Part shown: positions 7,504 through 17,654 of the stretch, piece by piece | Layout: each line of letters starts with the position of its first letter | How positions within the stretch are numbered: position 1 is the stretch's first letter | Origin: 1-14-0-10-45-29 sp041650255 | GTDB taxonomy: Archaea; Micrarchaeota; Micrarchaeia; Anstonellales; Anstonellaceae | DNA length: 64,000 bases | NCBI GenBank assembly: GCA_041650255.1 | Contig: JBAZLL010000002.1 | Span: 1-64,000, forward strand | Direction of reading: 5' to 3' | Program-made: the position numbers and the translations under genes | Notes under the pieces: model-generated | What the model saw: the letters and a program-made list of their open reading frames with translations, nothing else | What the model was told of the DNA's origin: nothing | The model's database searches: none

Positions 7504-10500
7504 TTACTTACAAGTTTCTCCCGAACCCAAAGGATTTTTCGTTGGAGTTGAACCAAGAGGGCAACACCTATCATCTACTGCATCCCCATCTGAATCTGCT
7601 TTTTGTCCATCAGGGCAACAAACAGGAGCGCCTGGGGCCCCATCAGGAGCAAGCCAGAGTGAAAGCTTGCAATATTGTCCATCTACACATGCCGCAGGAC
7701 AGCAGACATCTATGGTGGCACTGCCTATTGAATCAATACATGTGGCAGTTGGCATACAGCACACATCTGCTCCAACTGGATTTGATGGGGTTGCGCAGAC
7801 TTGCCCTCCTTTGTTTGAACAGCAGTCTGAATTTTCTGAGAGATAAGCTTTTCCATCATAGGGGCGAGTGCAATCTGCATTTGCACAACAACCAGACATT
7901 CCACTTCCACCTATATTTTCACAATACATTTTTCCTCCGCTGATTGAGTCGTAATTTGGACAACAGTAAGTTTCACTGCCTCCGGAGGGAGTGTATGAGT
8001 AATCTGCGCAAGTCGTGGAGGAGGAACAGCATTCAGTAAGAAGAGTTGGAGATCCTCTTTCACAAACAGTCGTCCCAGTAGCACAACAAGTATATTTATT
8101 CGTTGAACCATCCTTTGCTGCAGAACCTGAGCATTGCCCACTTCCACAGCAAACATATGTATTTGGCGCTGATTTTGTCCAGCAACTTGTTTCTCCCAAA
8201 GTGCAACACTCAGTACACAATGGCGGTTCCGAGCTATCCAACAATGCTCTTGATTGTGGGCAACAAGAGTTATCCGCGCACTGATAATAGCTGGGTTCAG
8301 TGTAAGGCGCAGTTCCACAGCAAACATCCTGCTGGCTCACCGCCTCTTTTATACATAAAGAATTGTAACAGCAAGTTCCCGAGCAAACCATTTGAGTTCC
8401 GCCGCAATTATCACAGAACGGACCAGTATCACATTCTCCTGTTCCCGAGCAACCTATCGGATATCCGTCCGCATTATAGACAACTGCGCAATCCGTGTTG
8501 CAAACAACTGACGGGCAACACTCACCATAAAGCACTTGAGATTTGGCGCAACAGAGCTTCACATCCGTATTTGGATCCGGATCCGAAATGCAATCTTGCT
8601 CATCAGTACAGCATTCTGCAGAAGTATCATCCGCGCCAGTGCAATATTTATCTACTGGAGTTCTCTGGCAACACATATCTCCATAGCTTTCGCTTATGCA
8701 CTCTTTTCCTACTGCACAGCAAGAATAAGTTAATGCGCTTCCATCAGCAGGAATAGAACATTGCCTCTCACTTGGACAACACAAAAATTCCTGAGTGGAT
8801 GCATCAGTAGATGGAAGAGAACCGCATACAGAACCAGCTTCACAGCAAGTCAAATTCATTGTTTCAAATGGATCCGTTCCTCCAGGAGTGCCAGTATAAC
8901 AAACTCTTGAGGAAATACAGCAAACACCTGAATTTATGCAGGCATAATAATCTGTTTTCGCACAGTCAATTGCACATTGAATGGTGGTTCCGTTCGCTTC
9001 AGTGCAAGCATTAAAGCAAGTCATATTTGTCTCTTCATTATCATCACAGCAAATGCCATTGCAGGAATTGTTAAACGAAATGGTCGCAGTGCCTCTTCCA
9101 TAAGTTTGTGAATAAGAAAGAACCGAAGAGGATGGACAGCAAAGATTTCCGGAGGTTGCTCCATAAGTCCTATCTGCCTGACAAGTGTTTGAACTTGCAC
9201 AACATTCGGTGTACAGCGTTCCATTCACATTTACTGTGCATGTTGCGGCAGGACAGCAAGTGCCTGTCAAATTTGCACAATATTCTCCCACATTACAGCA
9301 AACCGAACCGCTCACACCAAGAGGCGTTGTATACTCACACACATCAGATATATCACAAACCAATGTCCAATTTGAGCATTTGAGTGGAGATGGCAAAACA
9401 TCCACGCAGGCTCCATCATAACAATATTGAGCGTCCTTGCAACAGAAAGAGCCGCATTGCTTTTTTACTGGGCATGAAGATGAATCAATGCAGGCAGTTG
9501 ACAGCTTATCGCAAAGCTGTGTTGATGAACAGCAAATGGTAGAACCATCCGCTTTTACACATGCTTTTTGTGTAGAAGTGCAAGAAGTATCCACGCATTT
9601 TGTATTGCAAGACTGATTTTGGGCACAGCAATATTCATTGTTGCACATATACGATGTACCGGGGCAACAGTCTGTGCAGGCAACCGGAGCGGCAGTTGTG
9701 TCGCACACTTGCTTTGTTGGAGTTGCGCCTTCAGGACAGCAAAATGTGCCGCAGGCAGTTGTGTTTGCCGCGCAACCGACACATGAGTCGGAAGTGACAT
9801 TATATATCTGCCCATTTGGACAGCAAAGAATTATTCCACTGCTATTATACTGCCTTTCTAATGGGCAACTGCAAGCGGAAGTGGTCAAGTTGCAATCGTA
9901 ATTTGTCAAACAGCAGGTTGAGTTGCAAGCTACCGGAGTGGGGGAAGCACAGGACTGGCAAGTCTTTGAGGTTGAATTGCATTTTTGAGTTAAGCTATCA
10001 CAGCAATATGTTATGTTATTTGTATCCGGTCCGCACGAAATGCTTGGCGCAGTGCAGGCTTCAAGACAGCTTCCGGAAGTCTCATTGCAATAAGAATAGG
10101 TCGGGCTTGAACAGCAATTTGAGGAGCCTGCAGGGCACAAAAAGCTTGGAGTGGTGCACGTGCTAACACAAGTGGAAGTTGCCCATGTGCAAATTTCATC
10201 ATCGCCACAGCATACTTGGTTGCAAGCGGTTGAGGTTGGAGAGGTGCACGATACGCAGCTTCCATCAATGCATGCTTGGGAGGCCGAACAGCACTCATAG
10301 GCGTCTGCGGCATCCGGACCGCAAATTCTGCTTGGAGAAATGCAGGCAGGAGTTGCGGTGCATGCGCCTTCAAAGCAAACTTGAGGAGAAGTGCAGCATG
10401 TGCCGTTGCAAATTGAATTTGGAGGAATACATGTGGTGCCATTATTGCAATTTGCGGATGGAACACAATGCGCACTGTCTGGACAGGGAATTGTGCCCGA

Positions 10501-11064
10501 GGGGCATCCATTGCTTCCCAATCCTGCCGAATCATTCAATCTGTTTGAGCGCTCTACCAATGGGATTGCACCGAATTGTTGTTGAGATGCGAGAGTTGAA
10601 TCGTAGATGAATGTGAGATTTAATTCAAATACGTTTGGCGGAATGTAAAAAGTTGGACCTGATTGAAAGCCTTGAAGTAGAATTGTTATTTTGTTTCCGG
10701 GGCTTAGAACTATTTGCTGATCGGACGCTTTTCCCAAATAGACTCCGTTGCTTTTGTATACATCTGTGAAATTGCCTAATGGAACATTTATTTTTCTAAT
10801 TGTCACCGGCTCGTTTGTCGGATTGATTAATTCCATTGACAGATTTATTTCAATCGAATTTTCTGCAGGGGGCATTGCATAAACCAATCCATATTCATTC
10901 ACTTTTATTGGTGAGGCGGTGCCCCGCCAGTATGCTTTTGATTGTCCTATTTTCAAATCGGAGGAGTCAACAAAATATCCTAAAAGAGAGGCGGCATAAA
11001 TTGTTATGATGAGCATTATGCCAAGAAAAACAATTAATTCGATTGAGACTTGGGCTTTTACCAT
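7504..11064 (-). CDS. giant cysteine-rich surface protein with class III signal peptide
   Basis: 1186 residues. The N-terminus MVKAQVSIELIVFLGIML carries the Q-x-S-x-E-x3-L motif of archaeal class III (pilin-like) signal peptides, followed by a hydrophobic helix. Residues about 35-170 form a beta-rich pilin-type head. From about residue 185 to the end there are some 160 cysteines, about one in six residues, in irregular modules dominated by CC pairs followed by a single C (CCxxxxxC, ECC, VCC). Many N-x-S/T sequons suggest N-glycosylation. It is probably exported, assembled like a pilin and heavily disulfide-bonded; an adhesin or stalk role is an inference. The Cys-module family was not recognised. 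Confidence 0.75.
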   Translation of the reverse strand: MVKAQVSIELIVFLGIMLIITIYAASLLGYFVDSSDLKIGQSKAYWRGTASPIKVNEYGLVYAMPPAENSIEINLSMELINPTNEPVTIRKINVPLGNFTDVYKSNGVYLGKASDQQIVLSPGNKITILLQGFQSGPTFYIPPNVFELNLTFIYDSTLASQQQFGAIPLVERSNRLNDSAGLGSNGCPSGTIPCPDSAHCVPSANCNNGTTCIPPNSICNGTCCTSPQVCFEGACTATPACISPSRICGPDAADAYECCSASQACIDGSCVSCTSPTSTACNQVCCGDDEICTWATSTCVSTCTTPSFLCPAGSSNCCSSPTYSYCNETSGSCLEACTAPSISCGPDTNNITYCCDSLTQKCNSTSKTCQSCASPTPVACNSTCCLTNYDCNLTTSACSCPLERQYNSSGIILCCPNGQIYNVTSDSCVGCAANTTACGTFCCPEGATPTKQVCDTTAAPVACTDCCPGTSYMCNNEYCCAQNQSCNTKCVDTSCTSTQKACVKADGSTICCSSTQLCDKLSTACIDSSSCPVKKQCGSFCCKDAQYCYDGACVDVLPSPLKCSNWTLVCDISDVCEYTTPLGVSGSVCCNVGEYCANLTGTCCPAATCTVNVNGTLYTECCASSNTCQADRTYGATSGNLCCPSSSVLSYSQTYGRGTATISFNNSCNGICCDDNEETNMTCFNACTEANGTTIQCAIDCAKTDYYACINSGVCCISSRVCYTGTPGGTDPFETMNLTCCEAGSVCGSLPSTDASTQEFLCCPSERQCSIPADGSALTYSCCAVGKECISESYGDMCCQRTPVDKYCTGADDTSAECCTDEQDCISDPDPNTDVKLCCAKSQVLYGECCPSVVCNTDCAVVYNADGYPIGCSGTGECDTGPFCDNCGGTQMVCSGTCCYNSLCIKEAVSQQDVCCGTAPYTEPSYYQCADNSCCPQSRALLDSSEPPLCTECCTLGETSCWTKSAPNTYVCCGSGQCSGSAAKDGSTNKYTCCATGTTVCERGSPTLLTECCSSSTTCADYSYTPSGGSETYCCPNYDSISGGKMYCENIGGSGMSGCCANADCTRPYDGKAYLSENSDCCSNKGGQVCATPSNPVGADVCCMPTATCIDSIGSATIDVCCPAACVDGQYCKLSLWLAPDGAPGAPVCCPDGQKADSDGDAVDDRCCPLGSTPTKNPLGSGETCK

Positions 11065-11170
11065 GAGGACAAAGCTCGGCGATTGTTTTTATTGGTTGCC
11101 ATAACGGGCTTTTTTTGTTAATAAAACAGTTGCACATCAGTTCATTTTGGCAGACCCGATGAATCAAGCC

Positions 11171-12598
11171 CTATCCCTTCACAACTGCCAGTGGAATCAT
11201 TCTCGCAACCGCTTTGGACAATCCAGCCGATTCAACTGAAGATACAACTGCATCCACGTCTTTATATGCGCCTGGCGCCTCTTCAGACACAAGCCCAAGC
11301 TCAGTCGCCCGAACAAGAATATTTTTATCAGCCAAATTCTTTGCAACCTGTTCCCCAGTCCACATACTCTTTGCCGCATGCCTTGACATATTTCTTCCGG
11401 CTCCGTGGCATGTGCTTCCAAAAGTCTTATCCATCGCGCCTTGCGTTCCAACAAGCACATAAGATGCCGTTCCCATGCTTCCGGGAATAATCACCGGTTG
11501 CCCAATATCTCTATACTTAGATGGCAATTCTCTTCTTCCGGCGGCAAATGCGCGTGTAGCGCCCTTTCTATGTACACACACATTCATCTTCTTTCCATCA
11601 ACATTATGCTCCTCAAATTTGGCAATATTGTGGCACACGTCATAAATCAAATTCATATCTTCGCTTGTGCCATTTCCAAATGTTTCATCAAATGCCTCGC
11701 GAACCCAGTGCATCATGAGCTGTCGGTTGCAGAAAGCAAAATTCACTCCGCATCGCATCGCGCCCAAATATTTATCTGCTTCAGGCGAGCCAATCGGCGC
11801 ACAGCAAAGCTCCTGGTCCGGCAATTGTATTTTATACTTTTTACCTGCCTCATTCATTTCGCGAATAGAATCATCGCAAATCTGGTGCCCGAATCCGCGC
11901 GAGCCGGAATGGAGCATCACGACAATTTTTCCCTGTTCCAGTCCGAATTTTTTTGCAACGTCAGGCATCAAAATCTTTTGCACTTCTTGCAATTCAATGA
12001 AATGATTTCCCGCGCCGACAGTTCCAATCTGCGGCCTGCCTCTGCTTTTTGCACGCTGGGATAAATTTTTCCAGTTTGCATCCGCAATGCATCCGTTCTC
12101 TTCACAAAGTTCAATATCCTCTTTTCTTCCAAATCCCTTTTCAATAGCCCAATTAACTCCCTGTGTTACTGCCTGCTCAAGCTCTTTTTCCTCAAGTCTA
12201 AGCTTTCCTTTTACGCCCACTCCGGAAGGAACGTTTGTAAATATTTTTTCAATCAATTTCTTTTTCTTGGGTGAAAGATCCTTCACACTCAAATCGGTTG
12301 ACAAAAGCCTAACCCCGCAATTTATATCATATCCAACCCCTCCCGGGCTTACTACTCCTCCATTTTGTGGATCAAATGCCGCAACTCCTCCAATCGGAAA
12401 TCCGTATCCTTCGTGTCCGTCCGGCATCACCGCCGCATACTTTACAATTCCCGGTAGTGTCGCAACATTTTTCAATTGCCCAATGGTCCTGTCGGTTCTC
12501 ATTTTTTCCATTAAAGCCGGATTTGCAAATATTCTTGCAGGCACTCTCATCTGCCCTTCTTTTTCAATTTCAAACACACAATCTTCAGTCATTTTCAT
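11171..12598 (-). CDS. rtcB: RNA-splicing ligase RtcB
   Basis: 475 residues, normal length without an intein. Diagnostic stretches are MPDGHEGYGFPIGGVAAFD, GVGYDINCGVRLL with the metal-binding Cys94, and GTVGAGNHFIELQEVQ. RtcB joins 2',3'-cyclic phosphate or 3'-phosphate ends to 5'-OH ends using GTP and Mn2+, and is the archaeal ligase for tRNA exons after intron removal. This fits the intron-containing tRNA-Lys at 19267-19377. No archease (activator) gene is adjacent. ATG 12592 (residue 3) is an alternative start. Confidence 0.95.
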   Translation of the reverse strand: MKMTEDCVFEIEKEGQMRVPARIFANPALMEKMRTDRTIGQLKNVATLPGIVKYAAVMPDGHEGYGFPIGGVAAFDPQNGGVVSPGGVGYDINCGVRLLSTDLSVKDLSPKKKKLIEKIFTNVPSGVGVKGKLRLEEKELEQAVTQGVNWAIEKGFGRKEDIELCEENGCIADANWKNLSQRAKSRGRPQIGTVGAGNHFIELQEVQKILMPDVAKKFGLEQGKIVVMLHSGSRGFGHQICDDSIREMNEAGKKYKIQLPDQELCCAPIGSPEADKYLGAMRCGVNFAFCNRQLMMHWVREAFDETFGNGTSEDMNLIYDVCHNIAKFEEHNVDGKKMNVCVHRKGATRAFAAGRRELPSKYRDIGQPVIIPGSMGTASYVLVGTQGAMDKTFGSTCHGAGRNMSRHAAKSMWTGEQVAKNLADKNILVRATELGLVSEEAPGAYKDVDAVVSSVESAGLSKAVARMIPLAVVKG

Positions 12599-12645
12599 GA
12601 ATAGCCCTCTAAAGTTTTAGTATATTAACATCTACCTGATTAAGG

Positions 12646-12653
12646 TTATAAAT
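12646..12653 (+). promoter_or_regulatory. TATA box for the 12674-15511 gene
   Basis: TTATAAAT centred about 24 bases before the ATG at 12674, consistent with a leaderless transcript. Confidence 0.5.
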
Positions 12654-12673
12654 CTCCTCTGCATGCCAAAAGC

Positions 12674-15511
12674 ATGGCATTTGCCAACATAAACGCAGGC
12701 GCAGACCAGTTTAGTTTGACTTCCAAATATACCGAAAGCGCGAAAAAGGCTTTTGAAAATATTCTAAATACGCAAAATTTGCCGCGTCAGACTTATATTG
12801 CAATAAATTTCCTGCTTACCGATTCCAAAACTTGGCAGCGGCTTGTGCAAGGGCAACCGATTTCTTATACCGAATTTATCGGCAATTCAATTGACCAGTT
12901 CAAAGTGATAAAAGATGCGGCCAATGTATTGAGAAAATTCGGATTTGAAGTTCAAATCGCCGCACCTCCGGGCGGAACAATCTCCGTTGACATTTGGCTC
13001 AAAGCATCCGCAGAAACAAAAGATGCCATCTCCAAAAAAATTTATGGCGGATTTCATCCGCTTGAAATAGTGCCGCCGCAAAAGAAGGAGAAAATTTCCA
13101 AAGAGCCGACAGAATTTGTTCCAAAGCCAAAGGAGAAAATTTTGTCGCCAAAGGAGAAAATTTTGTCGGAACCAAAGATTGCGCCGGATATTTCTGTGAA
13201 CGAGCTTAAATTTACAAAAGCAAAGCGCAATTTCCCGGTTTCAAATAAGCTTGACTTTTCAAAAATAAATCAGCCCGAGCAAAAACTCGTATTATCCGAG
13301 CCGGTAATTCCAAATGCCGAGCCGATACTGGGAGAATCTTCAGGCATAGGTTATACTCCATACAAATATACTAAGGGAAGAGAAGAATATACTACGCAAA
13401 AAGAAGAACAAAAAAATGTAAAACTGTCTTTAGTGAAAATCCAAACTGGTCAGCGGGGCGGAGATACTCCTGCGGATGCGCTCTCGAGGACAAATTTCTA
13501 TTATGTGAACAATGACGGAATGCAAATAGAACTTGAAGACAAGAAATTGCCCACTTTTCAAGCGCAGAATATATCTTCAACAATTCAGAATTCAATTTTG
13601 AATTTAATATTTCCAAAAGAGAAAATGCAGACTCTTCCAAATACGGAATTTGGCAGTTTTATTCGTTCACTGCAATCTCGTTATACAAAAGATATAACTG
13701 CAACCGTGGGTTTTCTAACTCAAATTTCATCTGGCAATGTGGAATATACGTTATATAATTCAGGATTTGGGCAAGCAAATTCCGGGGAATTTGCAAACAA
13801 CATTTTATTTCTTAAATGGGCAAAGACAGGTATTGATGGGAACGGAAGACCATTCCTGCTCATAGATAAAAATGCAAAAGACGAAATCACAAAGCACGAA
13901 CTTTCTCATGATACTGAAGTTTCTTTTCCATCTTATGTTTGTACTACCATGCCTACCGGAGGCGTTGTTCTCCTTGAAGGAAAGGCTGAAAATGGCAAAT
14001 GGATTCAAACTAGCTTGATAAATGAGGAATCTCTCAATCAGATTCGAAATATCTATCTGTCAGATATTCACAGTGTGCAATATTTGTTGTCTCAGTCTAA
14101 TTTCGGTGCGAGTCTAAATATTTCTTCTCGTTCTAAGAAAATGGTTTCGGCTGCAGGAAAGTTTGAAAGCCTTCAAGCATCTCTTTCAGACAACTCTCTT
14201 TTTGTTCCTTTGATATATACTGCTCTAGATCTTCTTTCGGAGAACGCTTCAAAAATGGATTCTGTCTGGATAGAATCAGTACCATTCTATTCTTTTTCTA
14301 AGTTTTATTCAAAAAATCATTTTCTTGTATTTGGCAAATCCGGGGATGATTATTTTGTAGTTGATTCTCAATCTTCAGTTAGAGGAAAAGGAAAAAGCGA
14401 AATTGAAGCTATGAAAGACATGGCAACCTCTGGCTTTTGCAATAGCGGTGTCTATTACTATTTTGACAAACCTTATGGTTCTGAACCTAAAGGAAAACCC
14501 GTAGAAATAGTTGCCGTGCCTGCAGAAAACAGCTGGGTGTACGATGTTTCCAAGGTTCTATCATCTACTCTCACTGCCGGTTATCTTTTCAGGCATAATC
14601 CATATGCTCAAATTGCAGGGGTTACCGGTTCTGTAATACGCACCATTCAGGATAGTGTTGACCGTGAGGATAGAGTTTTTCATAAGGGAGAAAAATTCGA
14701 ATGGAAAAGTGGCGATGGCTATTTTCTTGCTGCAGATGCATTTTTTGTGTCTGGTGCAATTATAGGTTTATCCAGATTCTCATTTCTCTCAGCAGTGCCT
14801 CAACTCAAACCAATTGCAACTTTTGCAGGTTTTGGTGGGTTCGCCATATTAACTGGTTTTGGTATATCTGAAGACTACAAGGAATTCAACAAACAAATCG
14901 TTGAAGAAAAATCCAATCATGGAAAACCACTGTCCTACGGTTCAGGGCTCCTTGGAAATTTGGGGGATACCAAAAATAATCTTCTTAATATCTATTCAAA
15001 ATCAGTATATGGTAAATCTTTTAGTGAATCAAATGAGGTAGCGCTTGTTAATGAGGTGCAATCAAACTGGATTCGATATATTGAATCTGCTCTATCCTCA
15101 CAAACTCCTCTTGGTCTTGAAAGTTTGGAAGTCAGGGCTTTCGAACGCGCTATATTGCTGGGTCGTATAGATTGGATTGAGAAGAACTGGGTGTCAATAG
15201 AACAAATGAGCAAACTGCTCAACTGGTCTGTTAGTGATACTGTGCTTGAAGTTTTGATGTTTGGCGGTCCAAAAACTGAAAATTCATTATCATCTACTCT
15301 GGGGCAGATAAACAATCTAACTGGTCTTGGAAATGAGAATTTCAAACTCTCTGCCGAATACCTTTCAAATAAACATTCAGATATTTTTCATGTCAATGTA
15401 AATCGAATAAAAGAAGATCTCGAGCTCGGATGGATACGTGGCGAGCTACCTACATCTGATATAAAAACCGCATCCTATAATCAAATCAGATTTTTACATG
15501 AAAACAAATAA
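12674..15511 (+). CDS. large hypothetical protein with HExxH motif and membrane segments
   Basis: 945 residues, no family recognised. Residues 1-120 are globular without a signal peptide. Residues about 130-235 are a Lys/Pro/Glu-rich linker with a short repeat (KEKILSPKEKILSEPK). H408-E-L-S-H412-D is a zincin-type HExxH motif; a third metal ligand could not be assigned. Two hydrophobic segments lie near residues 683-702 and 714-737, and a further soluble domain follows to the C-terminus. A membrane-bound metalloprotease is possible but unproven. Downstream lie another large anchored protein and a polytopic protein on the same strand. Confidence 0.55.
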   Translation: MAFANINAGADQFSLTSKYTESAKKAFENILNTQNLPRQTYIAINFLLTDSKTWQRLVQGQPISYTEFIGNSIDQFKVIKDAANVLRKFGFEVQIAAPPGGTISVDIWLKASAETKDAISKKIYGGFHPLEIVPPQKKEKISKEPTEFVPKPKEKILSPKEKILSEPKIAPDISVNELKFTKAKRNFPVSNKLDFSKINQPEQKLVLSEPVIPNAEPILGESSGIGYTPYKYTKGREEYTTQKEEQKNVKLSLVKIQTGQRGGDTPADALSRTNFYYVNNDGMQIELEDKKLPTFQAQNISSTIQNSILNLIFPKEKMQTLPNTEFGSFIRSLQSRYTKDITATVGFLTQISSGNVEYTLYNSGFGQANSGEFANNILFLKWAKTGIDGNGRPFLLIDKNAKDEITKHELSHDTEVSFPSYVCTTMPTGGVVLLEGKAENGKWIQTSLINEESLNQIRNIYLSDIHSVQYLLSQSNFGASLNISSRSKKMVSAAGKFESLQASLSDNSLFVPLIYTALDLLSENASKMDSVWIESVPFYSFSKFYSKNHFLVFGKSGDDYFVVDSQSSVRGKGKSEIEAMKDMATSGFCNSGVYYYFDKPYGSEPKGKPVEIVAVPAENSWVYDVSKVLSSTLTAGYLFRHNPYAQIAGVTGSVIRTIQDSVDREDRVFHKGEKFEWKSGDGYFLAADAFFVSGAIIGLSRFSFLSAVPQLKPIATFAGFGGFAILTGFGISEDYKEFNKQIVEEKSNHGKPLSYGSGLLGNLGDTKNNLLNIYSKSVYGKSFSESNEVALVNEVQSNWIRYIESALSSQTPLGLESLEVRAFERAILLGRIDWIEKNWVSIEQMSKLLNWSVSDTVLEVLMFGGPKTENSLSSTLGQINNLTGLGNENFKLSAEYLSNKHSDIFHVNVNRIKEDLELGWIRGELPTSDIKTASYNQIRFLHENK

Positions 15512-15600
15512 TTCGCATTCATTTGTTCCGGAATACAAACATTTTTATTTTAAATTAACATATACTATTTCATTCTATAACACTTAATTGGATTGTTAAT

Positions 15601-17613
15601 ATGTCAAAATCAAAAAACACCCTGAACGCAGTATCAAAACTGTTTTTGTTAGCAACGATGGGGTATTTTTCCTCAGCCAAACCGCTAAATGACGGAATTT
15701 ATAAAGATTACGCCCCTAATCGCCAACAGAGGGATTCCATGCTGTTTCAGTTGAGCTCGATGCAGAAGCCAGAACACTCACGGGGCTTAGATTATTACAA
15801 AGATGTTTCAGTTCAAAAAACAAATACCCCTCAATATCAGCAATCAGGTATACTTGCCGGCAACTTTTTTGGAAGTTTTTGGTCAAGTGTCGAAACAGTA
15901 GCTGAGGCTGTGGTATTGGGTAGTATGGCGTTATCTCTTTATAGGTCTGCAAGGCAACGTGTATCTGATGTAAGAGCTGTCGGAAAGGAACAATATGCAT
16001 CCTCGTTTTTTGCGAAATACGAAGAAACACTTAAAGCGGCAACTGTGAACAATCCTCAAATACAAGCTGGGTTGTTAGACGTAGCAAAGAAAAAAGGTAT
16101 CACCATAGAGGCTCTAAAAGATCAGTTGTGGCTTCAAACGACCAAAAATTTACTCTTCAAACCGGCCGAATGGTCTGCGTTGGAAAATGCGGCTAAAACT
16201 ACAAATGATGCAAATACTACTCTCAGTAGTGCCGTTGTTTCAGCCAGGCTTTATGAGTCGGTGGAGCACCATATCATGGATGAAACAAAAAACATCCGTG
16301 CAAAATTCAATGGAAGGGGCGGGTATTCTCTCAAAACAAGATTACCAACCGCTTTTACCCGGGCTCTTACAGATGTAGGTGTTGAATCAACTATCTATAC
16401 TATCAGTGCGCGCTCCGAATCATTAAAATTAGTAAGCGAGATGCAAAGTTTTGCTCGGGAAGTGAAATTTGTATCTCTCTATGGAGCCGAACTAAAGAAT
16501 CTTGCTATAGGTGCCGGTGACTGGGCTCTGAAATTTTTGGAGGCAGTTTATTTGCCTTCCAGATTAGAGGGAGAAAAGGCAATGAACTTTCTTGCAACTG
16601 CAATAGCTAAAGATGGTTTTTGGGCAAAGATCGCAAGCGAAGAAAAGGTTAAAACATGGATAGATCAAACTTACCCTGCCAAAAAAGGAGAAGTACGCGA
16701 TGCGAATTTCTACACTAATCACTTACAAAATAAAACCGTTCAAGAAGAACTTCTTAAAAATACGGAAACAAACGCACTTTTCTTGGAAAGAGCTCGCCCG
16801 TTTTGGAACAAATGGGGGAAAACGGTTATAACTACTATGGGCACAGTTGCACTGGCCGCAGGTGTGTATTATCTTGTGAGCAGTATTTCGGAAGACTCCA
16901 AATCTGAGAAAACTGTTAAAACCCCCGATTTCAAAACCCGCAAACAAGCCCAAACAGATTCTGTAAAAACCAAGGCGCTTTTAGATATCTCAAAACTTGA
17001 AAATTTCGGGGATATTCTAAAATATGTCTCGGCTTACCATTCTTACAATGATATGAAATTCCTTCTCAACGCCTCCCTTGGCAAGAGCCAGCCTGACTTT
17101 GTGAAGAGAGCAAACTATGGCAGTACCGAACAGTTCTGTTTCTACCGCTTTGATAAATCCGCATCCCAGCTTGTAAAAGACAATGCAAAACAATATCAAG
17201 CTTCTATTTTCGTACCTGTAAAAAAACCCGGCGAACCCGGTTTTAGTGTCTATTTCGGAGTACAGCCCGGAAGCACCGGCATGCCTCAAATAGGTTTCCA
17301 ATCAGATGGAAGCATAACTTGGGAATTTGGCGAAAAGGCAACAATCGGAAAATTCCAAGCAGGTCAATTCTACTGGGCGTCAATAACAATTCTTCCGCCA
17401 ACCGCAGAAAATCCGAGAATGGCAAGAATAGAAGTATTTAATCAAAATGGTCAGAGGGTTGAGCTTGAGAATCCTGCAAATGGACAGAGGGTGCAAACTC
17501 TTATATTAAACACATCAGAGGAATTCAACAGGCTTTTCAATACCCAAGACCAGTTTATTGAGGGAGTTAAAGTAATGCCTAGCGTTACAATAACCAACCC
17601 CGTCCAAAAATAA
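15601..17613 (+). CDS. large hypothetical membrane-anchored protein
   Basis: 670 residues, not recognised. Residues 9-26 are hydrophobic (signal-like); another hydrophobic stretch lies near residues 95-115, and a clear membrane helix near residues 407-427 (TTMGTVALAAGVYYLVSSI). The middle part is helical. The C-terminal 200 residues are beta-rich and resemble a jelly-roll or LamG-like sandwich (inference from FYWASITI and ARIEVFNQNGQ). It starts 89 bases after the HELSH protein gene and ends 41 bases before the GT-C-like gene, so the three may form a surface-protein unit. Confidence 0.55.
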   Translation: MSKSKNTLNAVSKLFLLATMGYFSSAKPLNDGIYKDYAPNRQQRDSMLFQLSSMQKPEHSRGLDYYKDVSVQKTNTPQYQQSGILAGNFFGSFWSSVETVAEAVVLGSMALSLYRSARQRVSDVRAVGKEQYASSFFAKYEETLKAATVNNPQIQAGLLDVAKKKGITIEALKDQLWLQTTKNLLFKPAEWSALENAAKTTNDANTTLSSAVVSARLYESVEHHIMDETKNIRAKFNGRGGYSLKTRLPTAFTRALTDVGVESTIYTISARSESLKLVSEMQSFAREVKFVSLYGAELKNLAIGAGDWALKFLEAVYLPSRLEGEKAMNFLATAIAKDGFWAKIASEEKVKTWIDQTYPAKKGEVRDANFYTNHLQNKTVQEELLKNTETNALFLERARPFWNKWGKTVITTMGTVALAAGVYYLVSSISEDSKSEKTVKTPDFKTRKQAQTDSVKTKALLDISKLENFGDILKYVSAYHSYNDMKFLLNASLGKSQPDFVKRANYGSTEQFCFYRFDKSASQLVKDNAKQYQASIFVPVKKPGEPGFSVYFGVQPGSTGMPQIGFQSDGSITWEFGEKATIGKFQAGQFYWASITILPPTAENPRMARIEVFNQNGQRVELENPANGQRVQTLILNTSEEFNRLFNTQDQFIEGVKVMPSVTITNPVQK

Positions 17614-17654
17614 ACAGACTAAATCTTTAGCCTCTATTTTTATTTTTTACATTT

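Noticed and set aside
7427..10610. Several plus-strand ORFs of 60-217 codons opposite the Cys-rich gene
   Set aside because: They are antisense to a long frame with a clear signal peptide and regular Cys modules; their composition is an artefact of the opposite strand.
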